Below, piece by piece: positions 8,148 through 16,679 of a DNA stretch of 64,000 nt. Source of the DNA: an uncultured Oscillospiraceae bacterium (GTDB lineage: Bacteria > Bacillota > Clostridia > Oscillospirales > Oscillospiraceae); assembly GCA_934561175.1 (NCBI GenBank), contig CAKTFW010000002.1, positions 66,813-130,812 on the forward strand, in the 5' to 3' direction. The notes under the pieces are model-generated. The model saw only the letters and a program-made list of their open reading frames with translations. It searched no databases and had not been told where the DNA came from. The translations under genes were made by a program, and so were the position numbers. Every line of letters starts with the position of its first letter. The first letter of the stretch is position 1.

Positions 8148-9563
8148 ATGGCGGATTTGAAAGAGAAAACCTATGTGGAGGATGTAGATCGCAGCGTCTA
8201 TGACATCCGGGATGAGGAAAATGACGCTTACCGCATGGAAGCCGGCCTGACACCGGAGATTGTAGAAAAACTTTCCAGGGAAAAGGACGATCCGGCGTGG
8301 ATGCAGCAGTTCCGGCTGGAGTCGCTCCAGATCTATAATGAAATGAAAATCCCCGATTGGGGTCCTTCCATTGCGGGGCTGGATATGGATCATATTGCAA
8401 CCTATGTCCGTCCGAACACCAAAATGCGGAACGATTGGAAGGATGTGCCGGAGGACATCAAGGAGACCTTTGAACGGCTGGGTATTCCCCAGGCGGAACG
8501 CAAATCTCTGGCCGGTGTGGGCGCGCAGTATGATTCGGAGTTGGTGTACCACAATGTCAAAGATTCTGTAGCAGCAGAGGGCGTGGTGTACACCGATATG
8601 GAGAGCGCCCTGAAAGGCGAATATGCCGACATGGTTCACAAGTATTTTATGAAGCTGGTAACACCGCGCGACCATAAGTTTGCAGCGCTGCATGGTGCGG
8701 TATGGTCTGGCGGATCGTTTGTGTATGTCCCCAAGGGGGTTCACCTGTCCATCCCGCTACAGTCCTATTTCCGGCTCAATGCCAAGGGGGCAGGCCAGTT
8801 TGAACATACTCTGATCATTGTAGACGAGGGTGCGAGCCTGCACTTTATTGAGGGGTGCTCTGCGCCGAAATACAATGTGGCGAATCTCCACGCCGGATGC
8901 GTGGAGCTGTATGTGAAGAAAGGTGCCAAGCTCCGTTACTCTACAATTGAGAACTGGTCGAAGAATATGTATAACCTGAACACCAAACGGGCGCTGGTGG
9001 AGGAGGGCGGTACCATCGAGTGGGTGTCCGGTTCCTTTGGCTCCCATGTGGGCTGCCTGTATCCCATGAGTATCCTGAAAGGCGATAATTCCCGCATGGA
9101 ATTTCTTGGTGTGACCTTTGCCGGTGCAGGGCAGAATCTGGATACCGGTGCAAAGGTTGTCCATGTGGGCAAAAATACAAGCTCTTATATGAATACCCGC
9201 TCCATCAGTAAAAGCGGTGGTATCAGCACCTTCCGCAGCAGTGTCGTTGTAGAAAAGAGCGCCAAAGGTGCCAAGTCCGCAGTGTCGTGTCAGTCGTTGA
9301 TGCTGGACTCGGATTCCCGCTCTGATACGATTCCCGCGATGGACATCCGCACAAAGGACGCAGCGATTGGCCACGAGGCCAAAATCGGTGCCATCAGCGA
9401 TGAGGCGGTCTTTTATCTCATGAGTCGGGGAATGAGCGAGGAAGATGCCCGCGCGCTGATCGTCAGCGGCTTTGCGGATAATGTGTCCAAGGAACTGCCG
9501 CTGGAATATGCTGTGGAGATGAACAACCTGATCCGGTTGGAAATGAAGGGCAGCATCGGCTGA
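8148..9563 (+). CDS. sufB: Fe-S cluster assembly scaffold SufB
   Basis: Core scaffold subunit of 471 residues, the usual length for Gram-positive SufB. The beta-helix region is recognisable (WSGGSFVYVPKGVHLSIPLQ, FEHTLIIVDEGASLHFIEGC). Near the C-terminus it keeps the conserved Cys in AVSCQSLML and the Glu in IGHEAKIG, the residues linked with cluster assembly in E. coli SufB. The ribosome site is the G-rich GGTGGGGGG. Confidence 0.97.
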   Translation: MADLKEKTYVEDVDRSVYDIRDEENDAYRMEAGLTPEIVEKLSREKDDPAWMQQFRLESLQIYNEMKIPDWGPSIAGLDMDHIATYVRPNTKMRNDWKDVPEDIKETFERLGIPQAERKSLAGVGAQYDSELVYHNVKDSVAAEGVVYTDMESALKGEYADMVHKYFMKLVTPRDHKFAALHGAVWSGGSFVYVPKGVHLSIPLQSYFRLNAKGAGQFEHTLIIVDEGASLHFIEGCSAPKYNVANLHAGCVELYVKKGAKLRYSTIENWSKNMYNLNTKRALVEEGGTIEWVSGSFGSHVGCLYPMSILKGDNSRMEFLGVTFAGAGQNLDTGAKVVHVGKNTSSYMNTRSISKSGGISTFRSSVVVEKSAKGAKSAVSCQSLMLDSDSRSDTIPAMDIRTKDAAIGHEAKIGAISDEAVFYLMSRGMSEEDARALIVSGFADNVSKELPLEYAVEMNNLIRLEMKGSIG

Positions 9564-9576
9564 AAGGAGTTTGGAT

Positions 9577-10482
9577 ATGAGTGAGACAATTTTAATCAAC
9601 AGGCTCCCGACTCGTACTTGGAACCGGCTGGGCGTCAATGAAACGGCCCTGATTTGGGATAAGACTGTCGATTTAGGCACGGAGCGGATCACTGCATCCG
9701 GTCAGACTGCTCGCTTGGAGATTGCCGGCAGTGATCAATACAGCGAAAAGTCCGTGGAGATTCACGCACCGGAAGGGCAGCAGGTTACGGTGTTTGAGAC
9801 CCTGCGGGCAGAAAATAATCTGTTGGTGCGCACAGCACTTCACATTGAAAAGAATGCAAAGGTGCGGCTCATCCAGATTCAAAATACGGCGCAGAATTCC
9901 GTGCTCCGTCTGGAGACGCAAGGGGAATGCGCGGAAAACGGACAGGTGGAGTTGATTCAGATCCTGCTTGGCCGGGGTGATGTGTACAGCGACGGTCATT
10001 TCGAGCTGAACGGAAATGGCGCGGGCTTCACAGCTGGTATTGGCTATCTGGGACAGAAAAAGCAGACTGTGGATCTGAACCTGGTGGTGAATCACTGGGG
10101 ACAGAAGACTACTAGTGAGATCAACGCCGCCGGTGCCCTGAAGGACGATGCGAACAAAGTTTTTCGGGGAACGATCGACTTTAAGAAGGGTTCTGCTGGT
10201 TCTGTCGGAAACGAACAGGAAACAGTCCTGATGCTGGGTGATGGCGTGGTCAATAAGACAGTGCCGCTGATCCTGTGCGCCGAGGAGAATGTAGTGGGCA
10301 ACCATGGTGCGACGATCGGTGAGTTGGACGAGGACACGCTGTTCTATTTTGAGAGCCGGGGGATTGCCGCAGCGGAAGCGGAAAACATCATGGCCCGTGC
10401 AGCTATTGAGCGGCTGGTCCATACGCTGGGAGATGAAACCGCGCAGGCGGCGATCGAGACGGAATTGGAGGAGGTGCTGTAA
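9577..10482 (+). CDS. sufD: Fe-S cluster assembly protein SufD
   Basis: Partner of SufB in the SufBC2D complex, 301 residues, a short Gram-positive form. The SufB/D core shows LIQIQNTAQNSVLRLETQG, then KVFRGTIDFKKGS and NHGATIGELDEDTLFYFESRG. The start ATG 9577 follows AAAGGAGT by 6 bases; a TTG at 9571 touches the ribosome site and is unlikely. The stop lies one base before sufS. Confidence 0.95.
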   Translation: MSETILINRLPTRTWNRLGVNETALIWDKTVDLGTERITASGQTARLEIAGSDQYSEKSVEIHAPEGQQVTVFETLRAENNLLVRTALHIEKNAKVRLIQIQNTAQNSVLRLETQGECAENGQVELIQILLGRGDVYSDGHFELNGNGAGFTAGIGYLGQKKQTVDLNLVVNHWGQKTTSEINAAGALKDDANKVFRGTIDFKKGSAGSVGNEQETVLMLGDGVVNKTVPLILCAEENVVGNHGATIGELDEDTLFYFESRGIAAAEAENIMARAAIERLVHTLGDETAQAAIETELEEVL

Positions 10483-10483
10483 T

Positions 10484-11698
10484 ATGGCTCATACATATCG
10501 GGATGATTTTCCACTGCTGAAAAGTCAGGACATCGCATATTTGGATAACGCTGCAACGGCACAGCGGCCGCAATGTGTGCTGGATGCTGTGACAGATTTT
10601 TATAAAAATCAGAATGCCAATCCACTCCGGGGACTGTATCCACTGAGCATTGCTGCAACTGACGCCTATGAAAATGCCCGTGAAGCCGTCCGGGCGCTGT
10701 TAAATGCGAAGCGTGCCTGTGAGATTGTCTTTACCCGAAACACCACCGAGGGATTGAATCTGGTGGCGTACAGCTATGGCCTTTCCCATGTGAAGGCCGG
10801 AGACGAGGTGCTGGTATCTATTATGGAGCACCACAGCAATCTGCTTCCCTGGCAGATGGTTTGCCGCCAGACCGGTGCGACGCTGAAATTCATGGAATGT
10901 GAAATGGATGGTACGCTGGATCTGAATCGGGTAGAAGCGCTGATCACACCAAAGACAAAGATTGTGGCCTGTACGCATGTTTCCAACATTCTGGGCAGAG
11001 TCAATCCAATCCGGGAGATTGCGGCGCTTGCGCATCGAGGCGGCGCGATTATGGTGGTGGATGGCGCGCAGAGTACGCCTCATATCCCTGTGGATGTACA
11101 GGCACTTGGGGCGGATTTCTTTGCGCTTTCCGGCCATAAGATGTATGGACCGATGGGAATTGGTGTATTGTACGGTCGGGAGGAATTGCTGGAGGAAATG
11201 CCGCCGTTCCTTACGGGCGGCGAGATGATCGAGTCCGTGACCCGTGAAGGGGCAGTCTACGCAGAGCTGCCCCATAAATTTGAGGCCGGTACGGTCAATG
11301 CGGCTGATGCTGTAGGGCTTCATGCGGCTATTGACTATGTGAACCGGATCGGTTTTTCGGAAATGCACCGGCAGGAAGTGACGCTGACCCGGCGGACCAT
11401 GGAGGGAATCAAAAGAATTCCCAGCGTCCATGTGCTGGGCTCTGAAAATCCGGAGGAGCATTGCGGCATCATCACTTTTACGGTGGATGGTGTTCACCCG
11501 CACGATGTCAGCGAAATCCTTGCCAGCGACGGCGTGGATGTTCGGGCAGGACATCACTGTGCGCAGCCGTTGCTGGCCTATTTGAAGCATCCGTCCACGG
11601 TGCGGGCCAGTTTGGCGTTTTACAATACGGAGACTGAGATTGACCGGCTGCTGGACAGTCTTTCAACGCTGAGGGAGCGAATGGGCTATGGAAAATAG
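10484..11698 (+). CDS. sufS: Cysteine desulfurase SufS
   Basis: PLP enzyme (404 residues) that takes sulfur from cysteine as persulfide for cluster assembly. The PLP lysine is K219 in SGHKMYGP, and the active-site Cys is C359 in RAGHHCAQP, set in the short group II (SufS-type) loop. The start follows the GGAGGAGG encoded in the end of sufD. The 3' end overlaps sufU by 11 bases. Confidence 0.97.
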   Translation: MAHTYRDDFPLLKSQDIAYLDNAATAQRPQCVLDAVTDFYKNQNANPLRGLYPLSIAATDAYENAREAVRALLNAKRACEIVFTRNTTEGLNLVAYSYGLSHVKAGDEVLVSIMEHHSNLLPWQMVCRQTGATLKFMECEMDGTLDLNRVEALITPKTKIVACTHVSNILGRVNPIREIAALAHRGGAIMVVDGAQSTPHIPVDVQALGADFFALSGHKMYGPMGIGVLYGREELLEEMPPFLTGGEMIESVTREGAVYAELPHKFEAGTVNAADAVGLHAAIDYVNRIGFSEMHRQEVTLTRRTMEGIKRIPSVHVLGSENPEEHCGIITFTVDGVHPHDVSEILASDGVDVRAGHHCAQPLLAYLKHPSTVRASLAFYNTETEIDRLLDSLSTLRERMGYGK

Positions 11699-12125
11699 AA
11701 GTTTTTATAACGAGATTCTCACAGAGCATAATCTGCACCCGGAGTTTAAGCATGACCTGCCGGACGCCGACATTGTGCTGGAGGGTGTCAACCCCAGCTG
11801 CGGCGATGATATTTTTCTGAAATTAAAACTGGATCATGATATAATTACAGATAGCGCGTTCGTAGGGGACGGCTGTGCTATTTCTCAGGCTTCGGCGGAT
11901 ATTATGCTTGGGATGATTGTCGGAAAAAAGAAGGAAGAAGCCTTGAAACTGGGGGAGATTTTCCTGAAAATGATTCAAGGCGAAGCATCCGAGGACGAAA
12001 TTGACAGCTTGGAGGAGGCTTCTGCGCTCCGGGATATTGCCCATATGCCTGCACGGGTGAAATGTGCGGTTCTTGGTTGGCGGACGCTGAAGGAAGCGCT
12101 GCAAGACGGCATGAAGCAGGAGTGA
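11688..12125 (+). CDS. sufU: Zinc-dependent sulfurtransferase SufU
   Basis: Accepts the persulfide from SufS and passes it to SufBCD; 145 residues. Zn ligands are conserved: C38 and D40 in NPSCGDD, C63 in GDGCAIS, and C126 in VKCAVLGW. The insertion between them (KKKEEALKLGE) is typical of SufU rather than IscU. Last gene of the suf operon, followed by a large hairpin. Confidence 0.96.
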   Translation: MENRSFYNEILTEHNLHPEFKHDLPDADIVLEGVNPSCGDDIFLKLKLDHDIITDSAFVGDGCAISQASADIMLGMIVGKKKEEALKLGEIFLKMIQGEASEDEIDSLEEASALRDIAHMPARVKCAVLGWRTLKEALQDGMKQE

Positions 12126-12168
12126 TCCTGAATGGGACTCGCGGAGAACGGACAGAAAATGATAAAAT

Positions 12169-12218
12169 AAGGAAGAAGAGGTATTTGCCGTAAATGCGGC
12201 AAATACCTCTTCTTCCTT
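12169..12218 (+). terminator. Terminator of the suf operon
   Basis: A 21-bp perfect stem (12169-12189 with 12198-12218) and an 8-base loop. The right arm is pyrimidine-rich, but there is no long T run after it. The foreign fragment at 12222 begins immediately behind this hairpin. Confidence 0.8.
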
Positions 12219-12221
12219 AAA

Positions 12222-14490
12222 AGTGGAGGAATCGACGGCAGCACGGTACTGATTGAGCGGAACAACCCCAACCCGCTAATGGCGATCTACGGGCACGAGA
12301 TCACCCACCGGATGCAGGAGCTTGCTCCGAAGGAGTACCGGGCGTTCCGGGAGATTGTGGCGGAAAAAGAGCAGGGCAGCGTGCAGAAACGGATTGACGC
12401 CTACGCCGCACAGGATGTGGAGCTGACCCGCGAGCAGGCGCTGGATGAAGTAGCGGCGGACTATGCCGGACGGATGATAGACGACGGAAAGGTATTGGAC
12501 GACTTTATTGCAGCGCATAAGGACGACCGGACACTGCTGCAGAAGGTGCGCGATGCAATCCGTGCGATTCTTGACAAGCTGACCGGGGCGGAGAAAAAGA
12601 AAGCTGAAAGCGCAGAGGCGAAACTGACTGCCGCGCTGGAGGCAGCCGTGGAGCGGGCAAAGATCTTGCAAGCTCAGTCTGACGATGGTACAATGGCAGC
12701 GAAATATTCCCTAAAGGGAAAGTATTGGCGACCCAATTTGTCCAGCGAAGAATGGAATCTGCTGACGCGTAAAATGAATCAGGAGATTGGAAGCGCGGAT
12801 CGGTTCCTGGACAAATACACCAAATGGACATACGCAACAGAAAAAGGGAAAACGGTATTTGCACTGTATGGCATTGGAGACAGCACGGAAGCCACGCCGC
12901 TGTATGCGGTGGGCGGGAAGAAAGCAGCGGCAGCGTATGAAGTGCTGCAGGACTGGATGGAGGGCAAAAATGGGAAAACTGACAGAACTCGAAGAAGTCT
13001 TGATCGGGTATTTGGAAACATCAAACGCAAGAGCAGGAGTGCAGGCAACGGCATTTATTCTGCTGAGAGAGGAACCGCAACAAATGGAAATGTGCGAGTT
13101 TCTGTCGAAGAACGAGGACGCAACGGAAGAGGAAATTCTGGAACAGGCACGAAGGATCGCAACGGAGGAAATGCCAGATACTCCCTGAAAACTGACAGCA
13201 CCGGCCGCGAACTGACGGAGGCGCAGCGGGAATATTTCCGGGACAGCAAGGCTCGGGACGCGGACGGGCGGCTGCTGACGCTCTACCACCAAACCGAGGG
13301 CTTATTTACCGTTTTCGACCCGCGCCATCAAGGTGCTGGTAGCCGCGATAACGCTACTCCTTTCGGCATCTTCCTGAAAACCAGCGACAGAGACATTGGC
13401 CTCAAAGGCGAGTTCCAGATGGAGCTGTACGCCAATATCACCAACCCGCTGTACGCCAGCAATCGAGAGGCGCTGACCTACAGCCTTCTCAAACTCTCCG
13501 ACGAATATGCAACTATCAAGGCAAAGATTGACACGCTGGACGCTACCTACAATGAGAAATTCGAGCGGGCGAAACAGAAATTACGGGACTTTATGACCGA
13601 GTGGAGAAGCAAAAATCCAGAGGCAAGCCGCCGAGCGCTGTACGATGTGCCGGAGTTCAACGCCCTGTATGAAGCAGAAGACGCGGTGGTGGATGAATGG
13701 ACACAAAAAGAAAACCAACTCTCCACGCAGGCCAAAAATGCAATTACCGCGGCCCTGCGAAACGCGGGTTACGACGGCGTTATTCTGTCTACCGACTCCG
13801 GAAGTTTTGGGCGTAGCACAGATGCCTATATCGCTTTGGACCCGGAACAGGTGAAGAACGCCTCCAACCAGAACCCCACCAGCGACCCAGACATTCGGTA
13901 TTCCCTTAAGGCAGGAACGGAGAGCAAGAGCTATGCCGCGCTGCAGGAGGAGAACCAGCTGCTGCGGGAGCAGATGAAGGACTACATGCAATTGCAGCGC
14001 CGGAGCAGCACACTGGAGGAGAGCCGGGACTACTGGCGGGGACAGACGCAGCGTACCCGGCGTGTAACGACGGATAAAAAAGCTGTGGCTGCTGCGGCAA
14101 AGTCGTTTATCAAAGAATACAGCTCCGACCTGGAAGTGGCGGATATTCAGGAAGATCTGCAGCGCCTGTATGACTACATCGCCAGCGGCTATGACGGCAA
14201 GGACGAGCTGACCTATCCGGAAGCGAGACGCCGCGCGGAGAAGATTGCCGAAAAGCTTGTAACCAATGCGGTGGAAGCAGACACGGAACTGTACAACCAG
14301 TACAGCGACCTGCGGCGCTACCTGCGAAGCACGAAAATTGTATTTGGCAAGGAATACCAATCGCAGATTGCAGACTATTCCGATTTCCGGAAGGCGCAGT
14401 TTGGCCGGCTGAACCTGGGCAGCGAGGGCGCAACGAATGTGGATCAGGTGTACCAAGAGCTTTCGGAGAACTGGCCGGAATTCTTCAACG
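12222..14490 (+). pseudogene. Fragment of a phage/conjugative-element polyvalent protein (metallopeptidase plus ADP-ribosyltransferase-like)
   Basis: Open frame without a proper start, running from the suf terminator into the antisense of tcdA, so both ends are lost. The first ATG is 12279. Just after it stands a zinc-peptidase motif, HEITH. Then come linkers carrying the repeated pentamer YSLK(T/A/G) near residues ~145, 305 and 540, and an ADP-ribosyltransferase-like part (residues ~310-540: LLTLYHQTEG, ATPFGIFLKTSD, AYIALDPEQVKNA, PDIRYSLK). It ends in a coiled-coil (LQEENQLLREQMKDY) and helical tail cut at FFND. Multi-domain proteins of this build are known from phages and conjugative elements, where they travel with the DNA. 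The helicase or other domains expected downstream are missing. Confidence 0.75.
12970..13188 (+). CDS. Small acidic protein nested out of frame in the polyvalent gene fragment
   Basis: A 72-residue frame, MGKLTELEEVLIGYLETSN..., lies entirely inside the polyvalent fragment in another reading frame. It has a strong ribosome site (TGGAGGG, 5 bases before ATG) and a protein-like acidic, leucine-rich composition (EEPQQMEMCEFLSKNEDATEEEIL) that ends just before a YSLK linker of the host frame. The host frame here is a G/N/R/S-rich linker, which can tolerate a second message. No function is recognised. It could be a real overlapping gene or the relic of a frame change. Confidence 0.5.
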   Translation: MGKLTELEEVLIGYLETSNARAGVQATAFILLREEPQQMEMCEFLSKNEDATEEEILEQARRIATEEMPDTP

Positions 14491-14491
14491 A

Positions 14492-15259
14492 TTATTGCGG
14501 ATCTTTCTGCGCAGTCAGGTCCTTCACGACCTCACCTGCGACGATCAGTCCAGCTGTGGCAGGGACGAAGGCATTACTGCCGGGAACCTGCCGCCGCTGT
14601 GTGCATTTTCGCGCGGTGCCCGGCGGACAGATGCAATGTGTCCGGCAGCTGATGGATAGATCATCCAGCGGCGTTATGGGCGGTTCCTTTGAATAGACTA
14701 CCTTCAGCTTTTTGACGCCACGCTTTTTGAGCTCCCGCCGCATGACCCTTGCCAGCGGACATACCGAGGTTTCGTAGATGTCTGCCACTTCGAATGCGGT
14801 GGGATCCATTTTGTTCCCAGCTCCCATACTGCTGATAATGGGGACATTAGCCCGCTGGGCCTGCGTCACCAGTTCCAGCTTTCCGATCACGGTATCGATG
14901 GCGTCTACAACATAATCGTATTTGGTAAAATCGAACAGTGCTGCGGTTTGCGGTGTGTAAAAGGTCTTGTAGATGTGAACGATTGCATCTGGATTGATCG
15001 CTTGAATGCGCTGTTCCGCTACATCCACTTTGTATTGTCCTACGGTTCTCCGTGTGGCAAAAATCTGGCGATTCAGATTGGTCAGGCATACCCGGTCATC
15101 GTCGATAAGATCTAATGTGCCGACGCCGCTGCGTGCCAGCGCTTCCACGGTGTAGCCGCCTACACCGCCGATGCCGAATACCGCTACGCGGGCACGAAAT
15201 AGCTGCGCCATTCCGTCTTGGCCGAGAAGTAGCTGCGTCCTTGAAAACTGATTGAGCAT
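14492..15259 (-). CDS. tcdA: tRNA threonylcarbamoyladenosine dehydratase (ThiF/E1-like)
   Basis: ATP-dependent enzyme that cyclises t6A37 of tRNAs; 255 residues from ATG 15257-15259, which follows GGAGGAT by 8 bases (an ATG 33 bases earlier has no such site). The nucleotide fold shows FGIGGVGGYTVEALARSG, then DDDRVCLTNLNRQ, DAIDTVIGKLEL, SSMGAGNKMDPT and SVCPLARVMRRELKKRGV. The last residues (DLTAQKDPQ) abut the foreign fragment at 14490, so the terminator that once followed may be lost. Confidence 0.9.
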   Translation of the reverse strand: MLNQFSRTQLLLGQDGMAQLFRARVAVFGIGGVGGYTVEALARSGVGTLDLIDDDRVCLTNLNRQIFATRRTVGQYKVDVAEQRIQAINPDAIVHIYKTFYTPQTAALFDFTKYDYVVDAIDTVIGKLELVTQAQRANVPIISSMGAGNKMDPTAFEVADIYETSVCPLARVMRRELKKRGVKKLKVVYSKEPPITPLDDLSISCRTHCICPPGTARKCTQRRQVPGSNAFVPATAGLIVAGEVVKDLTAQKDPQ

Positions 15260-15396
15260 ATTCGACGATCCTCCGTTCTCATGAATCAACACTTTCGCTT
15301 ATGTGCTGCCCCAAAATCAGCGTTTTCTTTTTGTATTGATATTCCATGGGGTTAGAACTTTGTGAATGCACTAACATAGTATGATTATTGGTATAT

Positions 15397-15425
15397 ATAG
15401 TAACATGCACTTTTTCCTCTGTCAA
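15397..15425 (-). promoter_or_regulatory. Promoter of tcdA
   Basis: Minus strand: TTGACA (15420-15425), 17-base spacer, TACTAT (15397-15402). This gives a leader of about 130 bases before the tcdA start; no known leader structure is recognised in it. Confidence 0.78.
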
Positions 15426-15505
15426 TCGCTGAGTGCAGAAACTAGGTATAACTCAGCACAATTTTACAAGATTTCATGAGATTTTTGGATTTCTCAGAAA
15501 ATAAG

Positions 15506-15540
15506 AAAAAGCCTTGAAATCGTACGATTTCAAGGCTTTT
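15506..15540 (-). terminator. Original terminator of the tRNA-Ala locus
   Basis: Hairpin AAAAGCCTTGAAATCG with its complement around a TA centre, ending in T/A runs on both sides. It lies 3 bases outside the left 66-bp repeat. A similar but not identical hairpin follows the intact tRNA at 22656-22690. This one is probably the terminator that followed the tRNA before the element inserted. Confidence 0.75.
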
Positions 15541-15542
15541 CC

Positions 15543-15608
<66 letters not shown>

Positions 15609-16166
15609 GGCTATTAAATAGGCCCCTTTATTACTGTGAAGAAAACACACCAAACCACTGATATGTCTATGTTTTTCTTTTTTCATTATATCATATCTCT
15701 TCCACTCAAGCAAGTAAATTTTAAAGCATCAAGCAGAAAAGCGCACAAAAAATCCGAATTCTGTGCGCTTTTTGTGCGTCAAGCTATAGGGGGTAATTTT
15801 GGAGTAGGATCAGACATTACGGAGGACCTGGGTATGTAGTGCAAACAACGGTGGTCCGCGTAATCCGCATAGCAGGTATATTGTTCATTATGGACCAGCT
15901 TTTAGGACCTACAGTCCACAATAATACGATCATTATTTGAGATTGAGATTTTGATTCTCTGTTTCGTGGGGTGTAGACCAAGCGTTTATGTGTTAGTCGT
16001 AGGGGGATGGGATATACATTCCCCTTTACAATATGGCCTTTAGGTCTATTGTTCTGCCCACCGGGCAAGGACTAACACAGGGCGCGAACCTGCGAAGCGC
16101 CCACAGCAAACGCAGAAAATATTCACCTTATTTCTTTTGAAATATATAATGGAATTTAGGTGAATA
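15609..16166. other. Gene-free left end of the island
   Basis: No gene is supported here. An 83-codon TTG-started frame on the minus strand (15817-16068) has no ribosome site and an odd composition. The stretch holds a hairpin with TGTGCGC repeats (15737-15779, see separate entry), a GC-rich hairpin (GGGCGC...GCGCCC, about 16080-16103) and an 11-bp inverted repeat AATATTCACCT at 16118-16128 / 16158-16168 with a 29-base AT-rich centre. Confidence 0.6.
15737..15779. promoter_or_regulatory. TGTGCGC repeat cluster, possible integrase arm site (left)
   Basis: TGTGCGC-T5-GTGCGT (15762-15779) is preceded by an inverted copy GCGCACAAAAAA (15741-15752). Nearly the same sequence, TGTGCGC-T6-GTGCGC, occurs at 22592-22610 near the other end of the island. 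Either an integrase arm-type site or, since the stem ends in T5, a terminator for plus-strand transcription into the island. Confidence 0.45.
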
Positions 16167-16571
16167 TTACAAGAAAAGATTGCTTAAAACCTTAAGACTG
16201 GGAGCAGGAATAGCTGCTGCAAAGCTTTTTTCTTTAAGAATTTTTGTTGCTGCATTTTTTTGTAACAATGACTTATCTAAATATCTTTCGTCAACAGTAA
16301 GTTGTTCTCCCTCTGGTAACAGTGAGATAATAAAAAGTGTAGTAGAAAATGCATATCCAAGACTTCTAATAAAAGCCTTTAACTGCCTTTGATATTCACT
16401 TTGAGGTGAATGAATTTTTTGATTGTCTGTGCCTTTATAAAATAAATCTTGCGGTCCAGAGAGATTATATTTTTTTATTATTTCAGTTTGAATGCTTACA
16501 TATTGTTCCTGTTCATCTGGAGATAAATCATATTTTTCAAAATATTCTTTCTGAATGTCAGCAGTATAGGA
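16167..16571 (-). pseudogene. C-terminal fragment of an unknown protein
   Basis: About 130 residues with a natural stop (…SNLFL) but no start. The protein-like sequence TADIQKEYFEKYDLSPDEQEQ… runs from about 16571 leftwards, while to the right the frame only continues as antisense of hsdR. It is much more AT-rich than its neighbours, which suggests a different origin. Not recognised. The break coincides with the break of the plus-strand fragment at ~16565, so one deletion or join probably cut both genes. Confidence 0.55.
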
Positions 16572-16663
16572 ATTCAAACACACCAACAGCGAAAGAACTG
16601 AAAGCATTTGCGGACAAGCTTTACGGAGCAATGAGAAACGATTTAGGAAGTGCAAAAGAATAG
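16565..16663 (+). pseudogene. C-terminal tail of a lost gene of the type I restriction operon
   Basis: The plus-strand codons YRNSNTPTAKELKAFADKL… (33 residues) run in frame to a TAG at 16661-16663, 16 bases before hsdR. Composition is protein-like, unlike the region before it. It is probably the last part of the gene that once preceded hsdR; which gene (hsdM, hsdS or an accessory one) cannot be told. Confidence 0.5.
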
Positions 16664-16679
16664 TAGAGGGATCAAAGTT

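Noticed and set aside
15817..16068. 83-codon frame on the minus strand in the island end
   Set aside because: Starts with TTG, no ribosome site, odd composition; kept only as a remark in the gene-free region.
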